From Dryas octopetala (lineage: Eukaryota; Streptophyta; Magnoliopsida; Rosales; Rosaceae): DNA of 64,000 nt. The stretch lies in the NCBI GenBank assembly GCA_963921425.1, contig OY992837.1, forward strand, positions 1,957,896 to 2,021,895. The letters are read 5' to 3'. Position 1 is the stretch's first letter; every line of letters starts with the position of its first letter. The position numbers were made by a program, and so were the translations under genes. The notes under the pieces are model-generated. The model was not told the origin of the DNA, did no database searches, and was given only the letters and a program-made list of their open reading frames with translations. Below, piece after piece: positions 25,333-36,623 of the stretch.

Positions 25333-25733
25333 AAGAGGGCAAGGAAACAAAAGGGGCTGCAAGATCGAGCAGCCAAAAATAGGCCAGAAAAGATTAAAAA
25401 GAATAATTAAGAACAAGAAGCAATCAACAAGTCCGCGATAGCACACGCAAAGTGGTGTAATTTCCAAAAGTAAACCGGGTTCGAATCCGGCAGGTGGAAT
25501 TATTTTTCTTTTACCGAAAAAGAAAATAGTTAACATTAAGCTAGCGGCGATTATCAACTATTGCAAAACAGGCCACAAAACATCATCAACAGACAACAGT
25601 CAACACACAGGTCAACAAAAGAGGCAAGGAAAGAAAAGGGGCTGCAAATACAAGAAGCCCAAAACAAGTGATAAAAGATTAAAAGCAATTAGGAACAAAA
25701 AGCATTCAACAAATCCGCTGTTGTAGCGCGCAC
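25333..25733. repeat. Direct duplication of about 115 bp (287-bp offset)
   Basis: 25333-25447 and 25620-25733 are similar in the same order: GGCAAGGAAA, AAAAGGGGCTGCAA, AAAAGATTAAAA, AACAAGTCCGC / AACAAATCCGC, then a GCACACGC / GCGCGCAC stretch. It could be a tandem duplication or two copies of a short transposable element. Confidence 0.6.
25431..25498 (+). repeat. tRNA-like / SINE-like pol III motif
   Basis: GGTTCGAATCC matches the pol III B box exactly. It lies downstream of TAGCACACGCAAAGTGGTG, which loosely resembles an A box. The 5' and 3' ends do not pair as an acceptor stem, and the T-arm has mismatches, so it is not a working tRNA gene. A tRNA-derived SINE relic is possible. Confidence 0.35.
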
Positions 25734-26027
25734 AACCAAACTAAGCACAGTGTACGTTGTTTAAGAAAAGGGTTTGACCGTTTGAATGTTAGGTTGGTTT
25801 GAATATGCATGTGTGAAGATTTGGTTAAGACTCGAGAAGATTTGGTTTGAATAGTTGTCTCTCTTTCTTAATTTCAAGACAGGAGTGGGTGCATGTGTAT
25901 ATATATATGCATGTCTATAGGTCAGTTTGATTCGACAGTGTTAGCACATTGCATTTTCAGTACGTGAGAATTGAAAGGAAGCAACCGATCGATCAAAAGT
26001 TCACTAGCTAGTCAGAGAGAGATCGAG

Positions 26028-26363
26028 ATGCCTCCACCATGGGGACCTCCCGGAGGGGGCGGCGGCCCGCCGGGATTTGGTTGCTTAGGCGGCCTCTGTA
26101 ACGGTATATGCCGCCTTATATCATCTTGGTCAGTCACCTTTAATTCATTTGTATCTATATATTCAATTAATCAATATTAATTGTAATATTGCAAAATGTA
26201 GCTCATCTGATTATATATATATGTATCATCTTAATTGGTGTGCAGTGCTTATATCCTGTGCTGCTGCTGCCTACTAGAGAGCTGCTGTGGACCATTGTTT
26301 GGTGGGCCGGGTGGTGGTCCTGGTGGACCGGGAGGTGGTCCTGGTGGGCCCCCTCGCTTTTGA
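26028..26363 (+). CDS. Small Cys-rich Pro/Gly protein (cluster gene B)
   Basis: Two exons, 26028-26128 and 26246-26363, giving 72 aa. Exon 1: MPPPWGPPGGGGG start, then GCLGGLCNGICRLISS. The 117-nt intron is phase 2 and splits a Cys codon (TG|T), exactly as in genes A and C. Exon 2: AYILCCCCLLESCCGPLFGG, then a Gly-rich GGP/GGG tail ending PPRF. It has ten Cys. The shared core is S-C-x3-L-C-C-C-C-L-L-E-S-C-C-G. The frame stays open upstream to 25971, but the ATG at 26028 is the one that aligns with the paralogues. There is no signal peptide; the Cys-rich core is hydrophobic enough to touch a membrane. The function is not known; palmitoylation or metal binding are only guesses. Confidence 0.82.
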
Positions 26364-27438
26364 TCAATATCACATGCATGATCAGTCCTGCTCATGATGT
26401 TGATGATCGAGTGGTACTCATATATGAATACATGTAATAACAAGTGTGATCGATCGATATTTTGGCATGTTGCTGCTATTCTCATGTGTTGTTGCAACTT
26501 GCAACTCCATCAATATTCGATCTCTCTTATCTTAATTAATTTTCTTTACCTAGTTGAAGTATGGACTGTACTTGCTGGTCAACTGATCAGTTCCTTTTCA
26601 GTTTGCCATGCATGCATGTGTATCACAAAAGCCTAATTACCTTACTTATGATTTTATTAGTTTCAATAATGAGGTTGTGATTTGGTGTTTCGATCGGCAT
26701 TATATATATAATCTTTGGCTTGATTAGTACATTTCCCTAGCTAATTTCTAAGATGTAATTAAGTAGAATTTCTAGTATATATTATCAAATCTTTTATATC
26801 CATTTAAGTTAATAATTAAGTCAATTACATATATACCAAAAAACAACAAATACTATTACTAGCCAATTATAATAACAAATTATTTAAAAATGAAAACAAG
26901 AACATAAGGCCGGTCATATTCTGACTTTTGATGTGATCATTAATAAATAGTATCCGTGGACCGTGATTACAATATTTAATCTATGAGATCAAACTATGGA
27001 ATAATCACTAAAAACAACTAAGATTCCAAGTATGAGCAAATATATATATATGAACAAATCAAATGCTACCACGTCAGTTAGTATCCAAAACCATATAAAA
27101 ATGTTGGAACATTTTGAGCATTAGCTATATATATATAGGTTGAAATTATTAGAAGAGTAGATGGGTACAACAGTAGAGTACCCTAGCCTTATCCTAATTT
27201 CCTAAACCATGTGTGTTAGGTGGCCTGACTTCTTTACTTACCAGTCCAGGAAACTGCTAGAAATTCCGAGAACACTCACCCATTAAGCTCCACTCCAAAT
27301 TTCCAATTAAACCCTCCCTCCTTTTCTCTATAAATATACAACAATATATTTTAATTTGTTCGATCAATTTGAAAATTGTTAGTTGCATTGCACTTGTAGA
27401 GAGATTTTATTAGCTGAATAATTGTATTTTAGAGAGAG
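26364..27438. other. Intergenic between genes B and C
   Basis: AT-rich, with short TA repeats (about 27041-27050, 27126-27136) and no gene. The last 110 bases form the gene C promoter (TATA box listed separately). Confidence 0.5.
27329..27336 (+). promoter_or_regulatory. TATA box of gene C
   Basis: TATAAATA about 103 bases upstream of the gene C ATG, in a CT-rich context (CCTCCTTTTCTC). This would give a leader of about 75 bases. Confidence 0.6.
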
Positions 27439-27974
27439 ATGCCGGGTTGGGGACCGCCGCCGGGAGGACCTCCAGGGCCGCCAGGGCCATGCGGTTGTTG
27501 CGCTTTTTGTTGTGATGGCATAAGCAGGCTTTTATCTTCATGGTGAGTGCATATTAAAGACAAATCTTTACTTCCACTGTCGATAATATTGTCTTATAAA
27601 GTTCTTATTTTAACTCTCAATGTGGTTGTGCTTGCATGCATGCACTCGTTGTCATTATAATACTTGAGAAGATCACCTATTTTTCTATAAGAAAAAATAG
27701 TTCAAATTAACTAGCAAGTAGCAACTCATCAATTGCTTGATTTCAAAAGGAATAGTACCATCAGTTGCTAATTAATATCATGCTTTTGTGCATGAGTAGC
27801 AAATTTGTATTTTCTTGTACATTTTGGCTGAGAAATAAGGTGTTGTTCGTTATTTATGTTTGCAGCTTCTATCTTCTGTGCTGTTGTTGCATCCTAGAGA
27901 GCTGCTGTGGACCTGTGTTTGGTGGGCCACCTGGACCTCCCCCAGGCCCACCTGGGCCTCCCCCTCCCTTCTGA
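27439..27974 (+). CDS. Small Cys-rich Pro/Gly protein (cluster gene C)
   Basis: Two exons, 27439-27542 and 27866-27974, giving 70 aa with 12 Cys (17%). Exon 1: [17 protein letters not shown], then CGCCAFCCDGISRLLSS. The phase-2 intron splits a Cys codon (TG|C). Exon 2: FYLLCCCCILESCCGPVFGG, then PPG/PPP repeats ending PPPPF. The core is near-identical to gene B (CCCC-[IL]-L-E-S-C-C-G-P). It has four extra Cys in exon 1, as CGCC and CC, compared with gene B. It is the third of three genes in the same direction at 1.1-1.6 kb spacing. A good TATA box and a complete frame argue that it is expressed. Function is unknown. Confidence 0.84.
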
Positions 27975-28507
27975 TCAGCCCAATTTGCTAATTGGACCTA
28001 CTTGCTATTGTTGTATAACAACTCTATTCGGTTTCATGTAGTACAATTGGAGATAAATATGTATTGTGAATTATTATTTTTTTAATTTATATATCATGAA
28101 AATAATTCGAGAAATGTTCTTTTACGGTTTTACCAAACTGTTAAATCTAAATTATCATTCATATGGATACTTATCCAAACTGTTCATGTACTGCGACTCC
28201 ACATTTTTTATTGCTAGTCTAACAATATCAGAAGTTCAAAAATGGAATAAAGAAAAAAAAATTGTACAATCAGAAATAATCCTTCCTCGCACAAAAAGAG
28301 AGAGCACAAAATGTTATGTGAACTATTGATTTTGTGTCAAAAAATTACACATGCAATGCAAGTGCATGAAACAATTGTAAAACGCATTTTGGAGCCTATG
28401 GACATAATAAGCCTTTTCCTGCTCTACCATACAACATTATCCGAGAAAATAATACTTCTTCGACATTGTGTCCTGCACTGTTAAATGCATCCGCTGCCAA
28501 ATTGGAC
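27975..28507. other. Convergent intergenic region
   Basis: Lies between gene C (+) and eIF2B epsilon (-). It should hold both 3' UTRs and is AT-rich. No further gene is seen. Confidence 0.5.
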
Positions 28508-31500
28508 CTACGAATCAGCTGCTTCCTCTTCTTCTTCATCATCTTCTTCCGGTGCCTCTCTCAACCACTGCAACATTAAGAAAAACAAGATGCAACAGCT
28601 GTGAAACAAGACTAACATAATATGAAATTTAATTAATACATCATCTGTGTGAGCCATCAATTGCAAATTAGTCTCATGTCGCATGCATGGACAATGCTGA
28701 AAATTATGGCCATGCAGCAAGTTTCGACAAGACTTTTTACTACATGCATGAAAATCGAAAAAGTGATAAATCAATACACACTCAAACACATAAATATGTG
28801 GAACTTGTCTTGTAAACAAATACAGGCATCCACTAATATATCAAAATATGAAGTGTTTCCAAACTGGAAAAAAAAATAACAAATATTATAAAGAACATTA
28901 TATGATTGCATATGGTAATAAAGATATAATTGAAAAAGAAATTGAATAAAAGTACTTACTTGAATAAACTTTTCAGCCTGCTTAACAAAAACTTTATCTG
29001 ATTCCTCAGCCTCTTTCTTCTCATCATCCCACCTTAGAAGAGCTTCTTCTTGTATAACTTCTTGGTCATACAGTTCAAACAATATCTGTAAAAGAAAAAT
29101 ACAGTAATCAAAATAAATTAAACTCGTCAACTCCACAAAAGCAATTGACCATAGAAAATAAAAAAAGAACTCAGCAAACTTTGGAAAAGCTCTTATTTGG
29201 AAATCTTTCTGTGATGGGTTTATCCATAGCTTTTCTTGTTGCTCAAGAAAGAAAGGCTGGCAAAGCACTAAGCACAAACATGTTCGCCATTTATCCAGGA
29301 ACATAAAAGTTTGATGCAATTTAAAAGTAATGTATTTCTCTGATATTTTACATAGTAAACACTGAGTGTAGAATTGTTGTTTCTAGTTTTACACATGATC
29401 ACAAATTATGTATGCAAACAAACCTTCTCAAACACAGAGGAGAATTCCTTAGCCGACTCCAAACACATCTCTTCAAATTTAAGTATTACTTCAATCTGAA
29501 AAGTATTCAACAATGAGCATCACATTAGCAACCATCAAAACTACAGGATCTTGGTGTCCAGTACTATATTAACTTTAAAACGGTGAGTATAACATTAATT
29601 CCATACGTGAGAAATCATCCTATGAGTGAACTTAATATGTATCAAAAATAACCAAGGTAAAATTTGATATTTGGCACACTAGGGACATTTTTCATGTAAC
29701 CAAGTTCACTGATGCAAAAGAACAAAGTAAATTTAAATGGTTGAAAATGTGCATACAAGTATTAGTCAAAAGGATTCAAAAACAAACCTCCTCATCTATG
29801 TCTGGTAGGTAATACTTCAGCAGTTTTTTCCATTTTGTAATTACATTGGTAGTAGCTTGAACCAATTCACCTAAGAAAAGAATTCAGCAAACATCAATTT
29901 GGTACGACCATATGACAAGAAAACAAGACATTCGTGCTGTAAAATGAAGACATTCATGCTGCAGATTGACAAAAAATTAAAGAGTATAATTGTACAATCA
30001 AGACATTCATGCTGTACAACAGACTTATGAAACCTTGGCTACTTCGTGTATGTACATTTGAATTACCCTTTTGTGATCTTAACCTATAAAATAGAGAAAA
30101 CCCATTCCCAACCCCAAACCACCCAGCCAAACTTTTCTTTTTTCAACTAATCTAATTAATCCTTTTTACTTCTGACAACAATACCAATTGTTAAATAGGA
30201 AATACTTTCACTGATCAAATCCACAAGGTAGTGAAATTATTAAAAAAAAAAAAAAAAAAAAATGGCCTCATCAATTACTACCCAGCATAATCTCTTATAA
30301 GTACATTTCTCAAGTATAAATTCAGGTTTCCAATCATAATGAATTTTCCCTAAATGAAAACAGACACTATACATAACGGGGGGAGAATAGCAAGCTGAGG
30401 AAAATTTACTTGCTGTGCCATGTGGAGTTTCTAGTGCCAATTTCATCATTGAATAAAATATAGCTCCAGCACAGTCTGCAGCTACCTTGTTGTAGGACAA
30501 CCTGCAATGGGCAAAGAGTGACAATCATCAATCGCCAAAGAATACATGCTAAAGCATTATATTAATAAAAAGATCAAAATAATTTGTATGATTGATGGAA
30601 AAAATGTCTATAGAGGTTGAGTGAAAATCAAAATACACAGGGGGATAAAAGGGCAGGTGAGAAATGAAGCCATTGAATGAAATCAAGTGATCGTGCATGG
30701 TTTAATTAAAAAAATCAAACATAAGTTATCACAGTTTCATTATACAACTTTGAATATCAACAGAAATTAATCATCGTTTTGTATAGCTTTAGAAGAAATA
30801 AGAGGTGTAATACACAAGCTACAAAGTAAGCTACAACACAAGCTACAAAGTAAGCTACAAAGTAATAGATAGATCTCTAAGAAAAAACCAAAAGAATACC
30901 TCAGTGAATTCACTTCTAAGACGACATGATCTACTTGTATGTTTTCATGCACAGCTCTTAGAAAGGTTGCTTCAACCTGGAGATAACAATGAAATTGTTG
31001 GGGTTTAGTTTGTAACTTCATATGTGTGTATTTACCATCAGCATTCTAGTTGGCATTGTTTACCTCTTTCTCAAAGTAGATAGAATCATCTCTAGACTCT
31101 CCATCATCATCATATTCAGAATCATTAGAATCAGGTTTCAACTCTCCTGAAGGTGGGAGAGTGCTGCCATCTTGATTTAACTCCAGATCATCTTCTGCAG
31201 CATGAATTGCCTCAGCAAGCTTGTCTGCAGGTATGGGAGCAACTGAATGCCTCCACTCTTCATCATAGCCTCCTTCACAAATTGACCAAACATAACCAAC
31301 CCCGCCAGTACCAAGCTGATCAATAATAGCAACTGGTATCAGAGGATGTCAAGATATGCAGCAGTATAATCAACAACATATCAGAAAATGGCTAGTGAGG
31401 CTCTATTATTTCATTACTTACTAGAGGAAAAGATGGGAACAAGAACAATGTCATAGTTAATTATTACATGAGCATTACCACTCTAAGGAGAATTATACAA

Positions 31501-34064
31501 GTTTCTTTATGTAGCACACATAGCAAAATCCAAAAGTACTAAAAAAGAAAAAAATTGTCTCAGACCATTGTGGCTCCAGGACAGCATCCCTGCTTTTAAA
31601 TCCTTATTTTCCATTTCAAAACCTTTTTTCCCTTCTAACACCATTACAAGCCCTATATCCCCAAGATTATCATAACTTTTCCCCAAAATGAACCCTAACC
31701 TTAATAATATGATACCACTATCAAGATTGTCGGGAATAGTTTTAGAAGAAATTTATCAAAAATGCAACTGAAAAAATAAGTCATGTATATTTGACACAAT
31801 GAGGCTAGATGGTGAACTGAGAACAACACAGAACCAAACTTGATAGCTATGGGCACTAACCTCAGATGTAGGCCAACATTGTGTCTCCAATAGCTGGTTC
31901 ATTATTTCCCCATTTAATTTATCCACTGTATGTGTAATAGCTGCACATAACAACTCATAATAAGGGCAAATATTACTGGGAGAAAAAATTCACATCTTTT
32001 ACCATCAATAACTTGTACAATGAAAGGAATTAAATGAGGTTAAAAACACATATGTGATGTGTCCCTAAAAAAGTATAAATACCAAATGCACTAGCTATGT
32101 CTAGACAAACAAAGTTGAAGATCAATAAAATTTCATCAGAACAATAGATCACATATCCAATACACAAAGTATTTTCTTATTTGGTGAGTAATTTTCCAGT
32201 TTTCCCAACAAAGACAGTCTAAGCTTTATGCCTCCTTCAAGTTCCTTAGTTTGAAATACTGTTTCCATAAAGAAAATAGCTATTCATTTACAGGTCTGCA
32301 TTTTGGCTGACATGTCCCAGGAACTTATTGGCAAGCATGAGTAGCATACCCCATAGGAAACATTTCTTACATGTCAAAAGGTATGAAAATCAATAATCGC
32401 GATCAATCATACAAAACAATAAAAAATCAGTAAATATAATACAGTTTTTTTCATTCGATTGCTTAATTTCCATATTCACCTCAAAATAACCATCCTTGTT
32501 CCAAAACGTTTACAGTCTAATTACCTAAAATATCTAAAGACCAGCTATATGATAATAAAAGATTCCCTAAAACTATAATTGGGCTAAGGCCATGCTTTTG
32601 CAAATAATAGAATTCAACAGGACCAAATGTGAAGATGAGGGACAAAATGCAAAAGAATTACATGATATTTCTGCAATTCCACTGCTATTGTCAGCATACT
32701 CCAGCTCCTCATCACTATCTTGCTTAGTTGGCTGCTGAAGTAAAGATACCTTTGAATATGAAGGTACAATAAATTGTTGCCCTACAACAACCTGGAGGGT
32801 AAACAATCAAAAACACCTTTAAATCAATAAAAAAAAAAATGGATTTATAACATTGTAACAAAAATTCTGATTCTAGTATATATTTGGGGCCTTTGGGCTA
32901 GTAAACTGCTTTGCAGTGTATAATTTTGTTCAGTTATATTTTGGAGCATTATAACGGACAAGAAAGAAGAACTAGCATCTGGCAGTTCCATATAGTGCTA
33001 CAACAGGATTTAGTGGCACATACCTTGAAAGACAACACTACACCTGGTTCCAAAACTGCTCCGGACTTCATTATCACTCCATTACATACTATGGCATGCC
33101 TTAGCTTGCAACCATCTTCAATGGTGACATTATCCCATATATAGGAACCTTCTATGGAAACATTTGATCCAATAGAGCACTCTTTCCCAATAACAGAGTT
33201 CAAAATTTTAGTGTTGTTCCCAATCTTGGTGCCATTCCCAATGACTGTAAAAGGACCAATCTGAGCAGAGCGGGATTGCCCTATTTCTGAAGAGTAGCTA
33301 GTTTATCAAATCAAACATAATGAGATAGAAAATAGCAAACTGATTAAGTTTACGATTAGCAGACCATTTCAGAAGCAAGGATGTCATGCTAAAGCACATC
33401 ACTCAACTAAAATTGGTAAGTTAATAGGTGCAGAAACAATGCAACAGATATCGTTAAATTGTGGTACTAATTCTTGTTAATATACCAAGTGAATGCTAAC
33501 TTCACTGAGTATAGTTCATGTTATTTCAGCGGGTGAGTAAGAAGGGGAATGTATTCTTTTTTTTAGTTCACATGCTTATAATAAAAGAAAACAAGTATTA
33601 GTTCAATTCAAACAGAGCTATCAAAACATGGTTTCCAGATATAGGCTAGATGTAACTGAAAACCAGAATCTTCTCGAAAGGCAGGGCAGGACACTAAGTA
33701 TACAGCATCTAGAAGAACAATTATCAACATAACCACTGGGGTAATGTACCTAAATACAGTAGCACAAAAATAGAATAAAATCACCCCAAACCAATTAATA
33801 TATACATATCAAACATCACTATTTTGATCATTACCTGATGCTCGATACATCCCCTGTCTTTCTAGTTTCGTTGAAGAATTCCCAAAAAACTTAACATCTG
33901 GCACCAATGGGTAAGTCCATCTCTGAATTATGTCCTTACTAATTGTGTCATAGCTTCGAAAGTTGTCAATTCTAGCCGCATAACTCGAGTGAATTTCATG
34001 TGTGTATATTTTGTAACCCATAATCTGAAAGGACAGATAGTTCCCTTAGGAGAATTGCAAAGTG

Positions 34065-34101
<37 letters not shown>

Positions 34102-36543
34102 ATAAAGAATCTCTAGATTAAGCAGAATATTGAACAATTTACAAAGCTGTTTCTTCAATAACAAATTTTTAATGACTTGATGAAAAATCCCCAATACAAG
34201 ACAAAGGCACATCACAGATTTATGGCATGTATTATAAATATGCTACCACAATGAAAAAACAAATAAAGAAATAAAAAGATACAAAATCCAGATAAAAAAT
34301 TGAAAGGAGAGAATAAGGTGTAAAAAAAATAACTAGTCTCAAAATAAGGTAGATGAGACTGGGGTGGCTATTGTGTGTTTTTGTGTGTCTGTGTCCATCT
34401 CAGGCCCTCCTAAAATAATTATGTGAAAACAAGTGCATGCTTAGCAGACCATTTTGGCTAATAAAAAAGATGTCTAATAAGAGACTTACATCATCAACAA
34501 GCAATCCCTTTAGGAAATGACGACGTAGATGTTGATAATCAAAATTGTCTGTGAAAAGGCTGAGGACTTCAGGAGAGCAGATGTCAATATGGCAATCCTG
34601 CAGGTAAGACAAAAAAAGAAGTTGGTGCAACTATTTTTAGAATAGATTTGCACCATAGACCTCACAGAGTAGTTGAATATCAAAAAGATTCTTCAACAGG
34701 CATTTTGTATTGAGAACGAAAGAACTAAAAGAAGTCCCACTAGAGATCGCCAAAAAAATTAAGAGCTGTTGAAGATCAGCAAAAAAGGAATAAGGTAGAA
34801 CTTTTCGATAAAGATAAATAAACAATCTGAAGCTAACCATAAAATTTCAAGGTAAGAACTTGAGATGTTAACCTGTTTGTCATTATGCAGAGAAATTGAA
34901 GGGTTATCAGCGAGCAACAACTTATCAAGATATATAGATCCTTTTTCAAGGTCTGCCTTGTCCTCATAATATAAAAGCTGCTTTGTATTAGGATCTATTG
35001 CCATAAACAGTTCATCAGTGCCAAGTCGAGACTGATGAGTGATTTGAGAAGGCTTTGACCGCCTAATAACTATGGTCATTACAGCATTACTATCTTTCTT
35101 TCTTCTCTCTTTATGTTCTTGAAGCACCTGAGTAAGCGACATGTTGCTCACGGTATCCCCGCTAATTAGGACAAAATCTCCATGTATCTTTAGAGACAAA
35201 AGAAAAATGGTAAAAATGTTACTATATGAAACATGCTGGAACTTTAAATTTCATAAATTTAAAATAATCTCAATAAAAATAAATAATTAAAAGATTAACT
35301 CCAAAAGGGGGGGAAACTAGAACCCTAAAAAACCTCGGATTCTATTACTTATCCAAAAATTAGAGAGAAAGCTGAGAAACTAAAGTTTAACCATGTAAAG
35401 AACGCATAAGACATGTGCTTGAGATGAAATAAAGTATAACATTCTTCATAATCACAAGAATCATGTGTATATTGATCTTCTCTCAAAATGAAGAATATAG
35501 CCTAAGTCTGAGTATATATCCAAATTATCATAAATAGAATACGAAACAGAAGGTTGAGATATGAGCATACCACATTGCGCTCATATATTAAGCGCAGAGC
35601 ATCTCCAGCACTAACAGAATTGTGTGACTCTATTGTTGTGACTGTGAAGTTTGGTTGGGAAAACCACTCGGAACTCTCCAAATAATTAATCACTTGCTTG
35701 GAGTGAGCACAGCAAAAAACAAAAACCTCCTCAACACCCGCAGACTCAAGCCATGCTAAGGTGTAATTGATCATCGGGACATTTACTAACGGCAATAGTA
35801 CCTTCATCAGCAAAGACAAATAATAAACATGACAATTTGCATCAACTACATAAATTCATAACTTAATGCCAGACATACCAAAATCACTACCTAATGTACA
35901 CCAAAAATCCAAAGAAAAATCAATATGTAATGCCCTTCTTCGTTTTCCAACTTGACCATCAAGTATTAGCATTTGTGTGGTTGAAAACATGGAAAAAAAA
36001 AAAATCAACCCAGCAGAGTACTTGAAACTTGGTGATCAGCTCAGTTTGGGAGCATACAAAACAAAGATAAATAAGTAGTTTGGTTAAATCAATTATCAAT
36101 TGTATTGCTTTAAACTAAGAAAAACAGACAAATTTCATTTATACTAACCCAAATGGTTACATTAACATCTGTTTAGTTGAGAATTTCCCAAAATTATCAC
36201 AGAGGACCAAAAATTGCAAAATTTTCAGAAAGCTCCTGTTATCCATTACAATAAACAGCATTACAAATAAAACACGCACACACATACATTCAAAGACATA
36301 TATACATATGCACTTACGTACATACATGCATACACATAAGCACCCACATCTGGATATACATAAAATATATATATATATATATAATGAGAGAGAGAGAGAG
36401 AGGGGTACTTTGGGACGTTCGAGGGTGATGGGTCGAAATTTGGTAGTAAAACTATCAGCTAAGAGGATGGCCTGCAAGGGGACACGAGCCAATTCCTCAG
36501 GGTCCTCTGAACCCCTAGATGCACCTTTTTTCTGTGTACCCAT
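28508..36543 (-). CDS. EIF2B5: Translation initiation factor eIF2B subunit epsilon
   Basis: Catalytic subunit of eIF2B, the GDP/GTP exchange factor for eIF2 in the cytosol. Exons in gene order: 36409-36543, 35571-35801, 34873-35187, 34490-34597, 33835-34024, 33024-33286, 32662-32791, 31861-31940, 31064-31315, 30900-30976, 30410-30501, 29788-29870, 29424-29495, 28960-29085, 28508-28567; 2214 nt, 737 aa. Residues from about 22 form a nucleotidyltransferase-like domain ([50 protein letters not shown]). Residues 330-414 form a left-handed beta-helix with hexapeptide repeats ([19 protein letters not shown]). An acidic linker follows ([12 protein letters not shown]). The C-terminal W2/HEAT catalytic domain ends in the acidic-aromatic boxes [14 protein letters not shown] and [15 protein letters not shown]. 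Length and layout are normal. An intronic poly(A) run of about 37 lies at 34064-34100. Confidence 0.96.
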
Positions 36544-36614
36544 TGTCTTCTTCTTCTACGAATGAATTACGATAAACTACGGGAAGTACAGGGAATGGAG
36601 CTGTTAATTTAGAA

Positions 36615-36623
36615 AAACCCTAA
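36615..36623. promoter_or_regulatory. Telo-box (AAACCCTAA) upstream of eIF2B epsilon
   Basis: AAACCCTAA lies 72 bases upstream of the eIF2B epsilon start, on the strand opposite to the gene. Telo-boxes work in either orientation and mark translation-related plant genes, as in the NOP58 promoters here. Confidence 0.55.

Larger units (their letters stand above)
24409..26027. other. Intergenic between genes A and B, with duplicated segment
   Basis: No gene is seen. It contains a GA microsatellite (about 25021-25042), a direct duplication (25333-25447 and 25620-25733) and a tRNA-like stretch (25431-25498), listed separately. A TATATATATA run at about 25898-25907 could serve as the TATA region of gene B. 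Confidence 0.5.

Noticed and set aside
28771..29319. 182-codon reverse-strand ORF
   Set aside because: It includes one true eIF2B epsilon exon (28960-29085) read through its introns; it is not a separate gene.
34064..34100. Long poly(A) tract that might mark a retroposed tail
   Set aside because: It sits in an eIF2B epsilon intron with no retrogene or LINE/SINE sequence next to it.
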